A DNA stretch of 64,000 bases from Oikopleura dioica (taxonomy: Eukaryota; Chordata; Appendicularia; Copelata; Oikopleuridae), in NCBI GenBank assembly GCA_907165135.1, contig OU015569.1:2356001-2420000 (forward strand), read 5' to 3'. Each line of letters starts with the position of its first letter. Within the stretch, counting starts at the first letter, position 1. The notes under the pieces are model-generated. The model searched no databases, had not been told where the DNA came from, and was given only the letters and a program-made list of their open reading frames with translations. A program made the translations under genes and the position numbers. Positions 26,043 through 35,562 of this stretch are shown in pieces.

Positions 26043-27157
26043 AGATAAGCTTACAAGATGAAGAGATGTTTCCATTAATCACCCAAAATCAAATTCCCTC
26101 TTCTCATTATTATGTTAGGAATACAAGATTAATTTTATAAAGAAGTTCTATGAGTTACGCAGGAAAATTAAGCGACTGTTATTATTTTTCAGAAAATATT
26201 CTCAAGCCAACACTAAGACAACCCTAGAAAAAAAGGTTTAGAACAGCGAAGTTCGAATAAAGGCTTAGTTGTTATTAAAAATATTAAGTATTTTTTCGTT
26301 CGTAAGAAAGCAATTTGAAATCAAATATTTGAAATAAAAAAGAAGCTAGAATTCGATCACGTGAGGAAGAGCAAAATCAAATTGGGTCGAATTCCATTCC
26401 CAGGGATTGTGCTCCACGCACATCTGCTTACAGGCGAAAGAATTCTCCGCAATTTGGCGGCAACGTGGGTTTCTTTTTTCTATGCACAAGTAAAACAGGG
26501 CTAAAATGAGCTGTTTGAATGAAATCGCACAAAAACTAGCTCGGCGTTGTCGATTTTGCATATATTTTTGAGCGCCAAATGATAAGTAGAATTTCTATGA
26601 AGACTTCTTCCAAAGACTTCAGCGCTTTGTTTCGACAATCGTGGGAGAAAAAAAATGCATTTCTAATTGCGTAATTTAAGTACAACGTGGGTGAGCCCAA
26701 TACAGATGTTTTCGAGCGAGGACATGTGATATTGTAATTGATCTTTGATGACGAATGCCTCTCGTCAGGATGCAGAATTTAATGGCTTTATAATTTCCTT
26801 CTTTCCAATTTCCAGCGCTTCCCAGTTTTGCCCGCTCTCCAATTCTTCCGTAAAAGAAGGATTCAGTTCTGCGCTCAACTTCGAACTCATAAAACTCGCA
26901 CTTTGCTTTCCGGAAAAGGGGAAAGAAGAGTGATAACCGCGAACACGCCTCGCACCCCTTTTTACACGCAGTGATCGTCTTCCATTCGATCTCATTAGCG
27001 CGGCTGACGATTCCCCCGCAGAGGACAAATTTTATTCTCCATTTGTTACATCCGCTCAAACAATTAAATAAGCGACCTTTCTCATTTTTCCAGCAAGGTT
27101 TTCTTTCAAAAATGCCAAATAAAATAAGGGCTGCTCATTTTAACGGGAAACTACTTT
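26043..27157. other. No supported gene
   Basis: Overlapping short frames on both strands at 26676-27059 cancel each other as evidence. I see no splice-consistent exon chain. Confidence 0.3.
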
Positions 27158-27187
27158 TGTTAGGGTTAGGGTTAGGGTTAGGGTTAA
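27158..27187. repeat. Interstitial telomere repeat (TTAGGG)n
   Basis: Four clean TTAGGG units in tandem, in opposite orientation to the repeats near 19.6 kb. A TTAA-flanked element starts 32 bp downstream. Confidence 0.9.
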
Positions 27188-27218
27188 TATTTCTTATATT
27201 ACCCTAGATAGTCCCCTA

Positions 27219-27488
27219 TTAAGGACCCCCCGTCAGCTTTTTTTGAAAAATCAAATTTCGGAATTTTTAAATTTTGACCCCGGAAATGGATTCTACGGGT
27301 CAAAATCGCATTTGAAAATTGGACTTTTCGCCGAAAATTGAAGAATTTGCACAAATTTCGATTTTTCTTGGTCAAAAATTCCTCTAATCAAGTTTTTGAA
27401 GCAAAGTTAACCTGCGGACGCATTAAGAACCAAAAGTATGGTGTTCTTCAAAATTTTCATTTTTTGAAGCTGACGAGGGGGTCCTTAA
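27219..27488. mobile_element. TTAA-flanked MITE (GGACCCCC family), copy 2
   Basis: TTAAGGACCCCCCGTCAGC at the left faces GCTGACGAGGGGGTCCTTAA at the right. TTAA is duplicated at both borders. It is 270 bp, non-coding, and shares internal words ('gaccccggaaatg', 'gaaaattggacttt') with the copy at 9627-9980. Confidence 0.88.
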
Positions 27489-28829
27489 CACATAAAGCTG
27501 AGGCTATTAAATCCGTTAAAATGAAGCCATCCCGGGAGTATTAAGCTATTTAAATGTGAATCTAATATATTATTATAATTATAATTCTTCTAAATTATTT
27601 TCAAATAGAATCTCTAGCGGCTAAAGTTAAATCAAATTCAAGCCTCCCAATAATTAATCAAAGTCACTAAACATTTTTGTTAGTGGGTGCACGTAACTTG
27701 CTAATTAATCTTCATCGATTCTATCTTAGAAGACAACAAAAAAAGGATGAGTAGATGATTGTAATGTCGTTCTTTTTGCTTCGAAAAGACCAGCGTTCAA
27801 AACATGCAGCTAAATTACACTCAAATAATCAAATTATTGCGCCCCAACAAACCATTGCGCTGAAAACTCGACTTTTGCGAATTGGGAATTCCACCTGCCA
27901 CTAAAATTTACTGGCTTGTGGAGTTTTGACAACGCGCGCATTCCAAGTCCCCCAAACTCGCAAAAATATTCGAATCCGAAAAGATCAACGACTTCTCATC
28001 TCAGCCACCAAAATATACAAAAAGAAATTTGAAATTACTTAACGGGCGAAAATTGAATATTGCCAAAAGTAAAAGTGTTTATTCGTCGATGTCAATTTTT
28101 GGCAATTTCTGAGTAAATCCAAGGCATGTGGTCGAAAGTCTCCCATGAGCTGAAAATGGCCGTTTGGGCTATTCGGAGATCCTATAATCGGAAGTTCTTG
28201 AACTGAGGAGGAAGCCGCAGAAATAGCGAAAATTGAAATTCAAGTTTCTTCAAATTCTGAATTAGCCAAAGCCAAGAAAATCTGCCTCCATCGTGAAGAT
28301 ACAGTATTTGTCACAGTTGAAGTTATGGACGATCGAAAATGAAATTGAAGCGGAAGAAAGGCCAATCCGCAGGGTCGACGGATCTGGCTGCTTTCATAAA
28401 AGACGTTTTAAAAAGCCACTAAGTTGTTCTTGCGTGAACCCTTCGGCCGCGGAGCCGATTTAATCGTATTTCACGAGAATGCCGAACTCTGCCTTTCTAA
28501 TAACAGCACAATTGGTCGAAATCGACACATAGTTAATCCGGCTCAGCTGGTTAGTTTTAGGCTCAATTCTGGCCGAGAATGTATAAGGCAAAAAATCAAA
28601 AAAAAACATTTCTCTTTGGCCAAAAATCATGTATTTTTCTAAATCTCAAAAGCTCGTTTCGCGGCTTGAGCGCCTTAAACTCCTGACTAATGAAGATTTA
28701 CATCCGACTTTCTAAATCTTCGTTTTTAGAAGTACACGATAGAGTATCTTAGATAGTGCAAGAAAGAAAAGGTAGGTCACTTTTACAAGCTTCACTTTTA
28801 TAAGCTGATTCTGTCGGAAAAATGAAGAG
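27489..28829. other. No supported gene
   Basis: AT-rich sequence without a convincing exon or RNA gene. A 72-codon frame at 28424-28642 has no support from neighbours. Confidence 0.3.
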
Positions 28830-29072
28830 CTGAGCTCGGCAACCTGTGTAGAAAACCTGAGTCAGGCTTTGAAGAGCTAAAATGAAAAGCCGCGTTGCGG
28901 CTTTTTTTAAAACGAAGCCGCGAAGCGGCTTCGCCAATATTTTCAAGTACATAAGAGTGATTGTGTTGCGAAGCCGCTTCGCGGCTTCGTTTTCAAAAAA
29001 GCCGCTACGCGGCTTTTCATTTTAGCTCTTCAAAGCCCGACTCAGGTTTTCTACACAGGTTGCCGAGCACAG
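28830..29072. mobile_element. A-family foldback element, full-length copy with 8-bp target duplication
   Basis: The 243-bp copy runs from CTGAGCTCGGCAACC to GGTTGCCGAGCACAG with both internal palindromes (GCCGCGTTGCGGC and GCCGCTACGCGGC) and the central GAAGCCGCGAAGCGGCTTCG words. It is flanked by ATGAAGAG (28822-28829) and ATGGAGAG (29073-29080), an 8-bp target duplication with one mismatch. This is the clearest copy for defining the element borders. Confidence 0.88.
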
Positions 29073-29206
29073 ATGGAGAGAAGCGAAAATTTTCACAAGA
29101 AATAAAAGAAATTCTTGAGGAAATCGTAACTCTCAAAATGAATCATGAACTCTGCCAGCTGGTTCGAATAGTAAAAGACGCCACCATTTATAATTGACAC
29201 ATATAA

Positions 29207-29788
29207 ATGACAGTTTCGAAAGCTACAGACCAGAAAAATAAAGTTGAAATCAAGAAAAAGCAAAAGAAAATGTGGAAAAGCTGCCAAGGAGCGCCTTTCC
29301 AGACCAAGTTCGGGCAATGCATTATTGAGTGCGCTGGCGTTGGGAGAACAGTTGCGGACACTTTTGGCGTTAACCGAATACTAAAAATTCGCCCGATCGG
29401 GTGCAGAACACCGAGCTACCATTTCAAAGATACTGGTGAGCTTGAAGCCGCTTTCTTGGAACATGGGACGTTGTCGACTGCCCAGGCGGATGCGGTTCTC
29501 ATTGCACGAGAGAAAAATGATCTCAACAATTTGGGAAAATTGACGATGAAACTCTACAAAGAAGAACAGCAGCGAAAAAGAGAAGCGCCAACAGTAATCA
29601 AGCTCAGCGCCAAGCCAAAGAAGCCCCTCACCGACGAGGAGCTCATTCAACATTTCGGAGAACCGGGAAAACTGCAGCTAAAGCGCCGAAAACGAAAGGA
29701 GCCAAGAAAGCCGCCAAGAAAAAGCCCAACCAAGGAAAAGCTCCAAATGCGATTCGAAAAACACAGAAACCGGCTCGACTCTGATTGA
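29207..29788 (+). CDS. Basic, probably nuclear protein of 193 residues, unrecognised
   Basis: A single open frame starts at ATG 29207 and ends TGA 29788. It is much longer than neighbouring frames, while the opposite strand offers only a poor alternative. The C-terminal 40 residues are strongly basic (LKRRKRKEPRKPPRKSPTKE), a typical bipartite nuclear localisation or nucleic-acid-binding tail. A lysine-rich start (KKKQKKMWK) mirrors it. The middle has no catalytic motif I can name. It sits between an A-family element ending at 29072 and a degraded copy starting at about 29848, so it may depend on cellular promoters near repeats. Confidence 0.5.
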   Translation: MTVSKATDQKNKVEIKKKQKKMWKSCQGAPFQTKFGQCIIECAGVGRTVADTFGVNRILKIRPIGCRTPSYHFKDTGELEAAFLEHGTLSTAQADAVLIAREKNDLNNLGKLTMKLYKEEQQRKREAPTVIKLSAKPKKPLTDEELIQHFGEPGKLQLKRRKRKEPRKPPRKSPTKEKLQMRFEKHRNRLDSD

Positions 29789-29847
29789 TCTCTCACTTGA
29801 CAACCTAGCTGTCAATCTGCTCTTTCACTGTGCCTCTCCAAACTTTC

Positions 29848-29963
29848 GGCAACCTGTGTAGAACTCCTGAGTCAGGGTTTTGAAGAGCTTCACAAATTGC
29901 TGTTACCATTTATTTTTCAATACTACCTAAGCCGTTTTGACTGACTGAGAATTTCTACACAGG
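29848..29963. mobile_element. A-family foldback element, degraded copy
   Basis: The left arm (CGGCAACCTGTGTAGAACTCC, CTGAGTCAGGG) and the right arm (GACTGAGAATTTCTACACAGG) survive, but the internal palindromes are replaced by unrelated AT-rich sequence and the outermost bases are lost. Confidence 0.65.
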
Positions 29964-30427
29964 AAAAAATATATTCGAATAATGAATTGAAGGGGCAAGT
30001 TCAAATTTCCCAAAATATCGACGGAAAAACAGCGAATAATTTAGTCGACTCAGCAGCGCTCGCGCGCTCTCCGCGGCTTCATGAAATCTCAAAAATACAC
30101 CGCGAGCGCCCTCCGCGCCTATGCCGAGAAGTACTTGAATTTTTCCTCTCGTCAAGTTTAGACAAAAATTTCAACCCTTTTTTACGTTTTCAGTGAGAGA
30201 ATATCTATTTCCGAAGATTGACGATGAAAGTGTCTGCGGTTCTTGCTTCTTGCGTTGCTGGTATGAAAGAGATTCACAAAGAGAAAGAATAGCTGAAGAC
30301 GGAACACTTGAAAATGCTTCTTTATTGGATAGATTAGAGTTTTTTTTTCCGTTCACGAATTTTGGAAAGTAATTATTGTTGTTTTTGTTTTTTGATAAAA
30401 CTTGAAAGAGAGCGAAAATACGACGGC

Positions 30428-30635
30428 ACTGAAAATGTCACGAATGTCACGAATATCACGAAATTGACCACTTTTTTCATGACACCGTCAGTAAGAGGGG
30501 CCGAAAAATTGAGTTGGGCCCGTCAACACAATGAGTTATCTACCAGATAATGCACGAAGAAGGACCCTTATAAAAACAGATTCGTGACATTTTTAGCCAA
30601 CTCGTGACATTCGTGACATTCGTGACATTTTCAGT
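30428..30635. mobile_element. 208-bp inverted-repeat element built on GTCACGAAT words
   Basis: The left end ACTGAAAATGTCACGAATGT and its continuation through a second CACGAAT word have an exact complement at the right end (27 bp per arm). The arms are themselves tandem copies of a 9-mer (ATGTCACGA). The interior is unique and non-coding. No clear target duplication longer than two bases was seen, so I cannot place it in a transposon superfamily. Confidence 0.7.
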
Positions 30636-31754
30636 ACCTGCCGAAAAGATGCTTCAGAAGATTGTTTTCGTCATTCACAAAAACTCGTAAAAATCTTGCT
30701 GTTCAGGAGTCTTTCTCTGAGCCAGAATATTAATGTTATTATGACTTTTTCCGTAAAAATTAAAGCGATACAGTTTCATGAAGCTGTATTGTCATTAAAT
30801 TGCGCTCAATTTTATCGATAGCCCAATATTTCCTACACTAAGAATTCTGAAAATAAGTCAAGTCAAAAAAAAAATGTATAACAAAATTTCGATTTTGGAG
30901 AAGATCAATTTTAGTCAGCAATGCTTATTTAGCCACTTATTAACCTAGTTTTTACTCTACCCTCGAAATCGGAGAATGAGTTTTTTGGCATCTTCTTCGT
31001 TATTCAAAAGCTATTTTATTCGCGATCTCGAGACAATTGCCCGCCATGAAAATCCAAGCTCGGAACGTGGCACCAAAACTAGAGTCATGCAAAGTAAAAG
31101 TGCTTTATTCAAGAATTTCTTCAAAGTTGACACCTAGCGAGCTTGATCTCCGTTCCATAAAATTACGATTATTTTTGAAATTTAAATTCGATCTGATCGA
31201 TTTTTTATGCGATTATGAATTCTCCTTACTCGCGAAAAAACGACGTGAAGTTAGATACTACCCTTATGTTTCTTAATGATCATTCTCAATTATTTTTTAA
31301 TCGCTAAAAAACAGAAAAAATCTATCAGAAAAAACAGAAAAAAAATTTTTTAATAATTTAAAAAAAAATATTATTAAAAATTTTTTGTTCATTTTTTCGA
31401 TAGGCAATTATTATGTTTGTTATTATTCAATAAAGATACTGGGGAGAAGCATTTTCAAGTAGTGCTCAGCAGGCGCTGTTGCTAGAATAGTTCCTCGATC
31501 GCCATTTTCCCACCATGAGAAATAAAAAATTAAGCGGCGCATTCCCTTTTTTCGATGCTCATTCCTTTTTTTTAGTTTTTTTATTGTTTATGAAATATTT
31601 CATCAAATACTACTGGTAGTTGATTAGATCATCAAAAAATATAACTGGATTGTCAACTGACATTTTGGTCTGAAATCAAAATCCGCCAAAATTATATTTT
31701 TTTCTGGTCGCGAAAGTGGCGAGCTAAGGAGCTGTCCTAGCAAAAGCGCCATCC
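30636..31754. other. No supported gene
   Basis: Very AT-rich with long A and T runs near 31300-31400. No exon chain or RNA gene seen. Confidence 0.3.
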
Positions 31755-32536
31755 ATGGTCAAACTGAACTTTTCAGGTAAGAGCCTAAACTGGGCCACTC
31801 AGATGGTTCAGATGGTGTTGATGGTGCTTGTAATTTTAATAATTTGCCATATTTTGTGAGCCACACAAGAATAAAACCCACAATTACGGGTTGTTTTTTT
31901 GAATTAGAATCGCGCCTTCTCAATAACACTTAGCTCGCACTGATGAGAGGTGCTGTAATATCATAATTTGACATTTTCTTAGGCGAAGGTTATCTTTGTC
32001 GGATTATGTCTGATCGGGTGTAAACGTGAGCTATCTGCCATCTTTTAACCATAACGAGGATCATGGTCCTTTCATATTAGCAAAAATACTTTTGAAGAAA
32101 CTGAACATAAGTTAGAAATTAGCATTAGCGCACCTACTCTGCTTCTTGGTCTAAAATTGCCGCAAAACTCTTGTGCACTTTTTAGTGCAAAAAATTTCCC
32201 TTATATCTCGCGAAAAAAGTAAAGGTTGTAAAAATATGATTGTTGAACTTAATTGTCGGAAATATGGGATAAATTAAGAGTGGATTTATAGAAAAGGATC
32301 GGGGCTAAAAATTGAAATGGGTGAAGATGTTCTATTCAGGAGGCTTTCAATTGGGCACTGACTACAACTTCGAGTGCCAGGAAAATGGAATTCTCGTCAC
32401 ATCCGAAGACTCTTCGTTTGTCTTGACTGATCGCGCAAAGAACATCGAGACGGAATGCAAAGGAATGGTTAATTTTGAAGCTTGCCACTTACAGTTTCTT
32501 AATTTTTTATTAATAATTCTTGTCGGGATACTTTAA
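31755..32536 (+). CDS. Possible small two-exon protein with hydrophobic C-terminus
   Basis: A seven-codon first exon (31755-31776, MVKLNFS) with a GTAAGA donor joins in phase 1 to an exon at 32340-32536. The result is a 72-residue product with four cysteines (including YNFECQ and CKGMVNFEACH) and a strongly hydrophobic last 17 residues (FLNFLLIILVGIL). The tail resembles a GPI-attachment signal or tail anchor. There is no signal peptide in this start, so the true first exon may be elsewhere. The intron (563 nt) is long for this genome. Confidence 0.3.
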
Positions 32537-33338
32537 TTGCTAACTTTTGCTTTTTTTAAAAATTAAAATTATTATTTGAGATCTATGGATTTAAAGATTT
32601 TTGGTAGAAATAAAATTGAAGCCTTATTTTTTCATAACCTTTTGGAGCAACTTCGCATTGGAACAATTCTGGGGGTTCGATCTACTTGCCGCAATGCATC
32701 CAAATAAAAGAAGACACGCGTAACTGGTAATGATCCTTTTTTCTTTTGATTGTACTCCTTCTGGTTCACGGGAAATAATTTTGGTTGGGTCATTTTCTTG
32801 TTAACTTCGCTTGAAGGCTAATTGGATTTGTGGAAGCTAGAAACTGAGCAGAAACGATACTAAAAAGGGGTTGGCAAAGTATGCCAAATATGGACGGTAT
32901 GATTACTAGCAACAAATTAAGTTTAGAACGCGGCCCGCGTCTTGCGTTTGTTTCCCGAAATCGTAAATTGAACCAGCTTTTGCTTTCACAAAATAATTTG
33001 CATAACCCCTGCCGGATAGGCGAGATCATTTATTGAGCAAATAGGAGCTAACTTTTTTCGAAAACATAGCTTTTATGTCTAAAAATAAAGCTGACACTAC
33101 TGTTGATCCACGTCAGCCCTGTATAATAGCCCATATATAGACCATATTTGACTAGGATTGTACTACCTTCTTTGCAAGCAAATCACAAAGAATCTCTGTC
33201 AAAGATTATCGATTTTGGGTTTCGAAGAACTCTCCTTTTTCTGGGATTTATCTTCAATCTTGTGCTGCAAATTTCGATGTCTAGTCGAGGATTTAGGGGG
33301 ATGTCTCAATTAAAAATATATTTTTGGGTATTAACATT
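32537..33338. other. No supported gene
   Basis: Short frames only on both strands, with no splice-consistent chain. Confidence 0.3.
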
Positions 33339-33583
33339 CTGGGCTCGGCAACCTGAGTAGAAAACCTGAGTCAGGGTATAAAAGATTAGAAATGAAAAGC
33401 CGCGTAGCGGCTTTTTCAAAAGCAAAGCCGCGAAGCGGCTTCGCAATATTATTCTTCAATCATATTTTTAACTTCTGGCGAAGCCGCTTCGCGGCTTTGT
33501 TTTTAAAAGAGCCGCTACGCGGCTTTTCATTCGTAATCCTATAAACCCTGACTCAGGTTTTTTACTCAGGTTGCCGAGCCCAG
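33339..33583. mobile_element. A-family foldback element, full-length copy
   Basis: 245 bp from CTGGGCTCGGCAACCTGAG to its near-perfect complement CTCAGGTTGCCGAGCCCAG. Both arms carry the AAAGCCGCGTAGCGGCTTTT palindrome and the GAAGCCGCGAAGCGGCTTCG word. It belongs to the same GAGTAG subgroup as the 7225 copy. Flanks share only CATT directly at the borders. Confidence 0.85.
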
Positions 33584-34371
33584 CATTCTGGGTCCCCGAA
33601 CCTGAGGGCTATTTAAATGCGTAGTATACCCTTATCCATCTGTTGCAAAGTCAAAACCCAACTGTTCAGGAACGGGCTGATCATCACGCGGAAAGAAGGA
33701 CCTCGCAAGTGGAAGTCGCAGACAATCTTCGTCGAATGCGTGACAGGAAAATCTGAGCATGACCCTAAACTTTAGTGCTACTAGAGTAACTATAGCAAGT
33801 GCTATAATCTCCGCGGTATATTCATTTGTAGATAATGTATATTTGTGTCTCTATTCCTTTTTTCGTGTTTGTCAAGCTCACAACAAGCAGTCCTTTTGCG
33901 CCAAAGTTATAAAAATCAAGACCCTTAATTTAAAAATTGTAACCAGGAAGTATTAACCTACGATATGTGCCAACGCCGCGATGCCACGCGCTTGGCAGAT
34001 TGATTTATTTAAGAGGCTGCCGAAACTGATGAAACTCACCATCCTCGCCTCCAAGTTCAATCAAAATTTGCAAAAAAAAAACAACATAAAAAGAAGAAAA
34101 TGGATCGCTTCGATTCCAAAATACGAGAAAACCTTGTAAAGAATAAAACAGCTTGATCCACTGTCAATTTTCGAATAAACTTGACTTTTGATTTTTCCTG
34201 CAAAAAAAAGATAACGAGTGTGTATTTCATTCTTATTAGAAAGTCCTCGAATTCGCGGGAAGAAGATAATCACTCACGCTGGCAGTGTAATGGATTCTAG
34301 ATCTGCTCTCCGGCGTCCGAGCCTGGCGGAGACTCGTCATTTTCGAATGAGGGAGTGTCGCCGACGCTTTT
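33584..34371. other. No supported gene
   Basis: A short open stretch after an acceptor at about 33668 (ERADHHAERRTSQVEVADNL) could be an exon, but no partner was found. Confidence 0.3.
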
Positions 34372-34819
34372 TTAATGTTGATTTTCACGGAAGTCCTTCT
34401 TTGATGAGATTGACTTCAACACTTTCCTGAAATCTACTTCGATCTCTTCCTGTTCGGCATCGTCCCCGTGTGCGTCTTAAAAGTCGTTGCTTTGCAATAG
34501 TAAAAAAAAAATTGAAAAATCACCAATTGCATCCAAATCGAAAGAATCACTTCCTCCGCCGCCATTGCTAGATTCCTCGTAAGCTAAATCGTCCCCAGCA
34601 GCGATTTCAAAGTCGCCATCTATTCCTAAAAAGACGAAGTTAATTCCGAGACAAATTTCAAGTAGTTAAACCTTCAAGAAGCATGAGACTTCGTTGACTA
34701 GAATCTTCAATCGAACAGGAAGTAAATAAATCCTCAGGACAGCTTTTCCGCTTTAACCAGTATTATTCCAAGAAAAAGCAAATGTAAGAGAAAGATAAGA
34801 CTGTTTCTTGAAAGCTCAT
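34372..34819 (-). CDS. Small acidic protein, 4 exons, unrecognised
   Basis: Minus-strand exons 34802-34819, 34672-34750, 34524-34625 and 34372-34475 join with matching phases (0, 1, 1) and GT-AG introns of about 48 nt. They give a 100-residue protein beginning MSFQETRKSC and ending in TAA at 34372. It is rich in Asp, Glu, Ser and Gly (for example SSNGGGGSDSFDLDAID) with a short charged C-terminus (KSISSKKDFRENQH). The exact phase match of four short exons makes a real gene likely, though the first exon of six codons is the weakest part. No domain was recognised. Confidence 0.6.
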
Positions 34820-34967
34820 CCAACGTGTTTGGCTCTAGTCGTTGACTGTTCATCGCAGAGGTGTTTTTCAAGCCTTGGCTTCGCGAGGTCCACAGCAGTG
34901 CCATCGACATCTTTCGGGCGCGATGATAGGCCGTGTTCAACGAAGGCGAAAATTTCAGCGCTAGTAA

Positions 34968-35189
34968 ATGGCCCAACAGCCTAAGCTCGAATTTAAACGC
35001 TGGCTGATTCCGCGGGGCCGATGCGGCTTACTGCCGGGGTCAACCCCTAAAGACGACCTTCTCCCTCGAAGAACGGGGCACTTATACAACTTAGATGCTG
35101 CTCTTATACAACAGACCGTTTATTTAGCTCGGCCCCTGCCCAAAGACCTCGGAATGTTTTTCTCTTGCGTTTCTCGTTCATCAAAGTAG
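34968..35189 (+). CDS. Possible small ORF of 73 residues divergent from the acidic gene
   Basis: ATG at 34968 opens a basic frame (MAQQPKLEFKRWLIPRGRCG) ending TAG at 35189. It lies about 150 bp from the start of the divergent acidic gene, which would suit a shared promoter. There is no homology I recognise and no intron, so coding status is uncertain. Confidence 0.25.
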   Translation: MAQQPKLEFKRWLIPRGRCGLLPGSTPKDDLLPRRTGHLYNLDAALIQQTVYLARPLPKDLGMFFSCVSRSSK

Positions 35190-35562
35190 TTTTTTTTTTG
35201 AGAAAATGATTACCGCCGTAGCGATTAAAAACGATTACTACTTTACTTTACCCGCTGTTGATTTTCTTAACTTCGATTATTTTGAACCCTTATCTGATTA
35301 AAACCAAAGCTGCTTTTCATCAATCTGGACAAGACTAGGAGACAAAGAAGACATAATTATGGAGTAACGGTTGTTCAACAGCCCCAAAAATTTTGAAAAT
35401 TCAGAATCTAAGCTTTAAAAAGTGGATCGTTCTGATCGGAGAATGTTTCATTCTTCATCTTTCGTTGATAGTCTTTCGCTGATTCATCAGACGCCGCAAA
35501 AAAGAAAATCACAGCTTGTGGATTTTTAATTTTCAATCTTTGCGTAGTTGGTTTGAGAGAAA

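Noticed and set aside
26676-27059. 127-codon minus-strand ORF
   Set aside because: Three frames overlap here with no conserved motif and no intron pattern.
9627-33583. CRISPR-like array from repeated palindromes
   Set aside because: The repeats are dispersed, long and inverted, without regular spacers, and the genome is eukaryotic.
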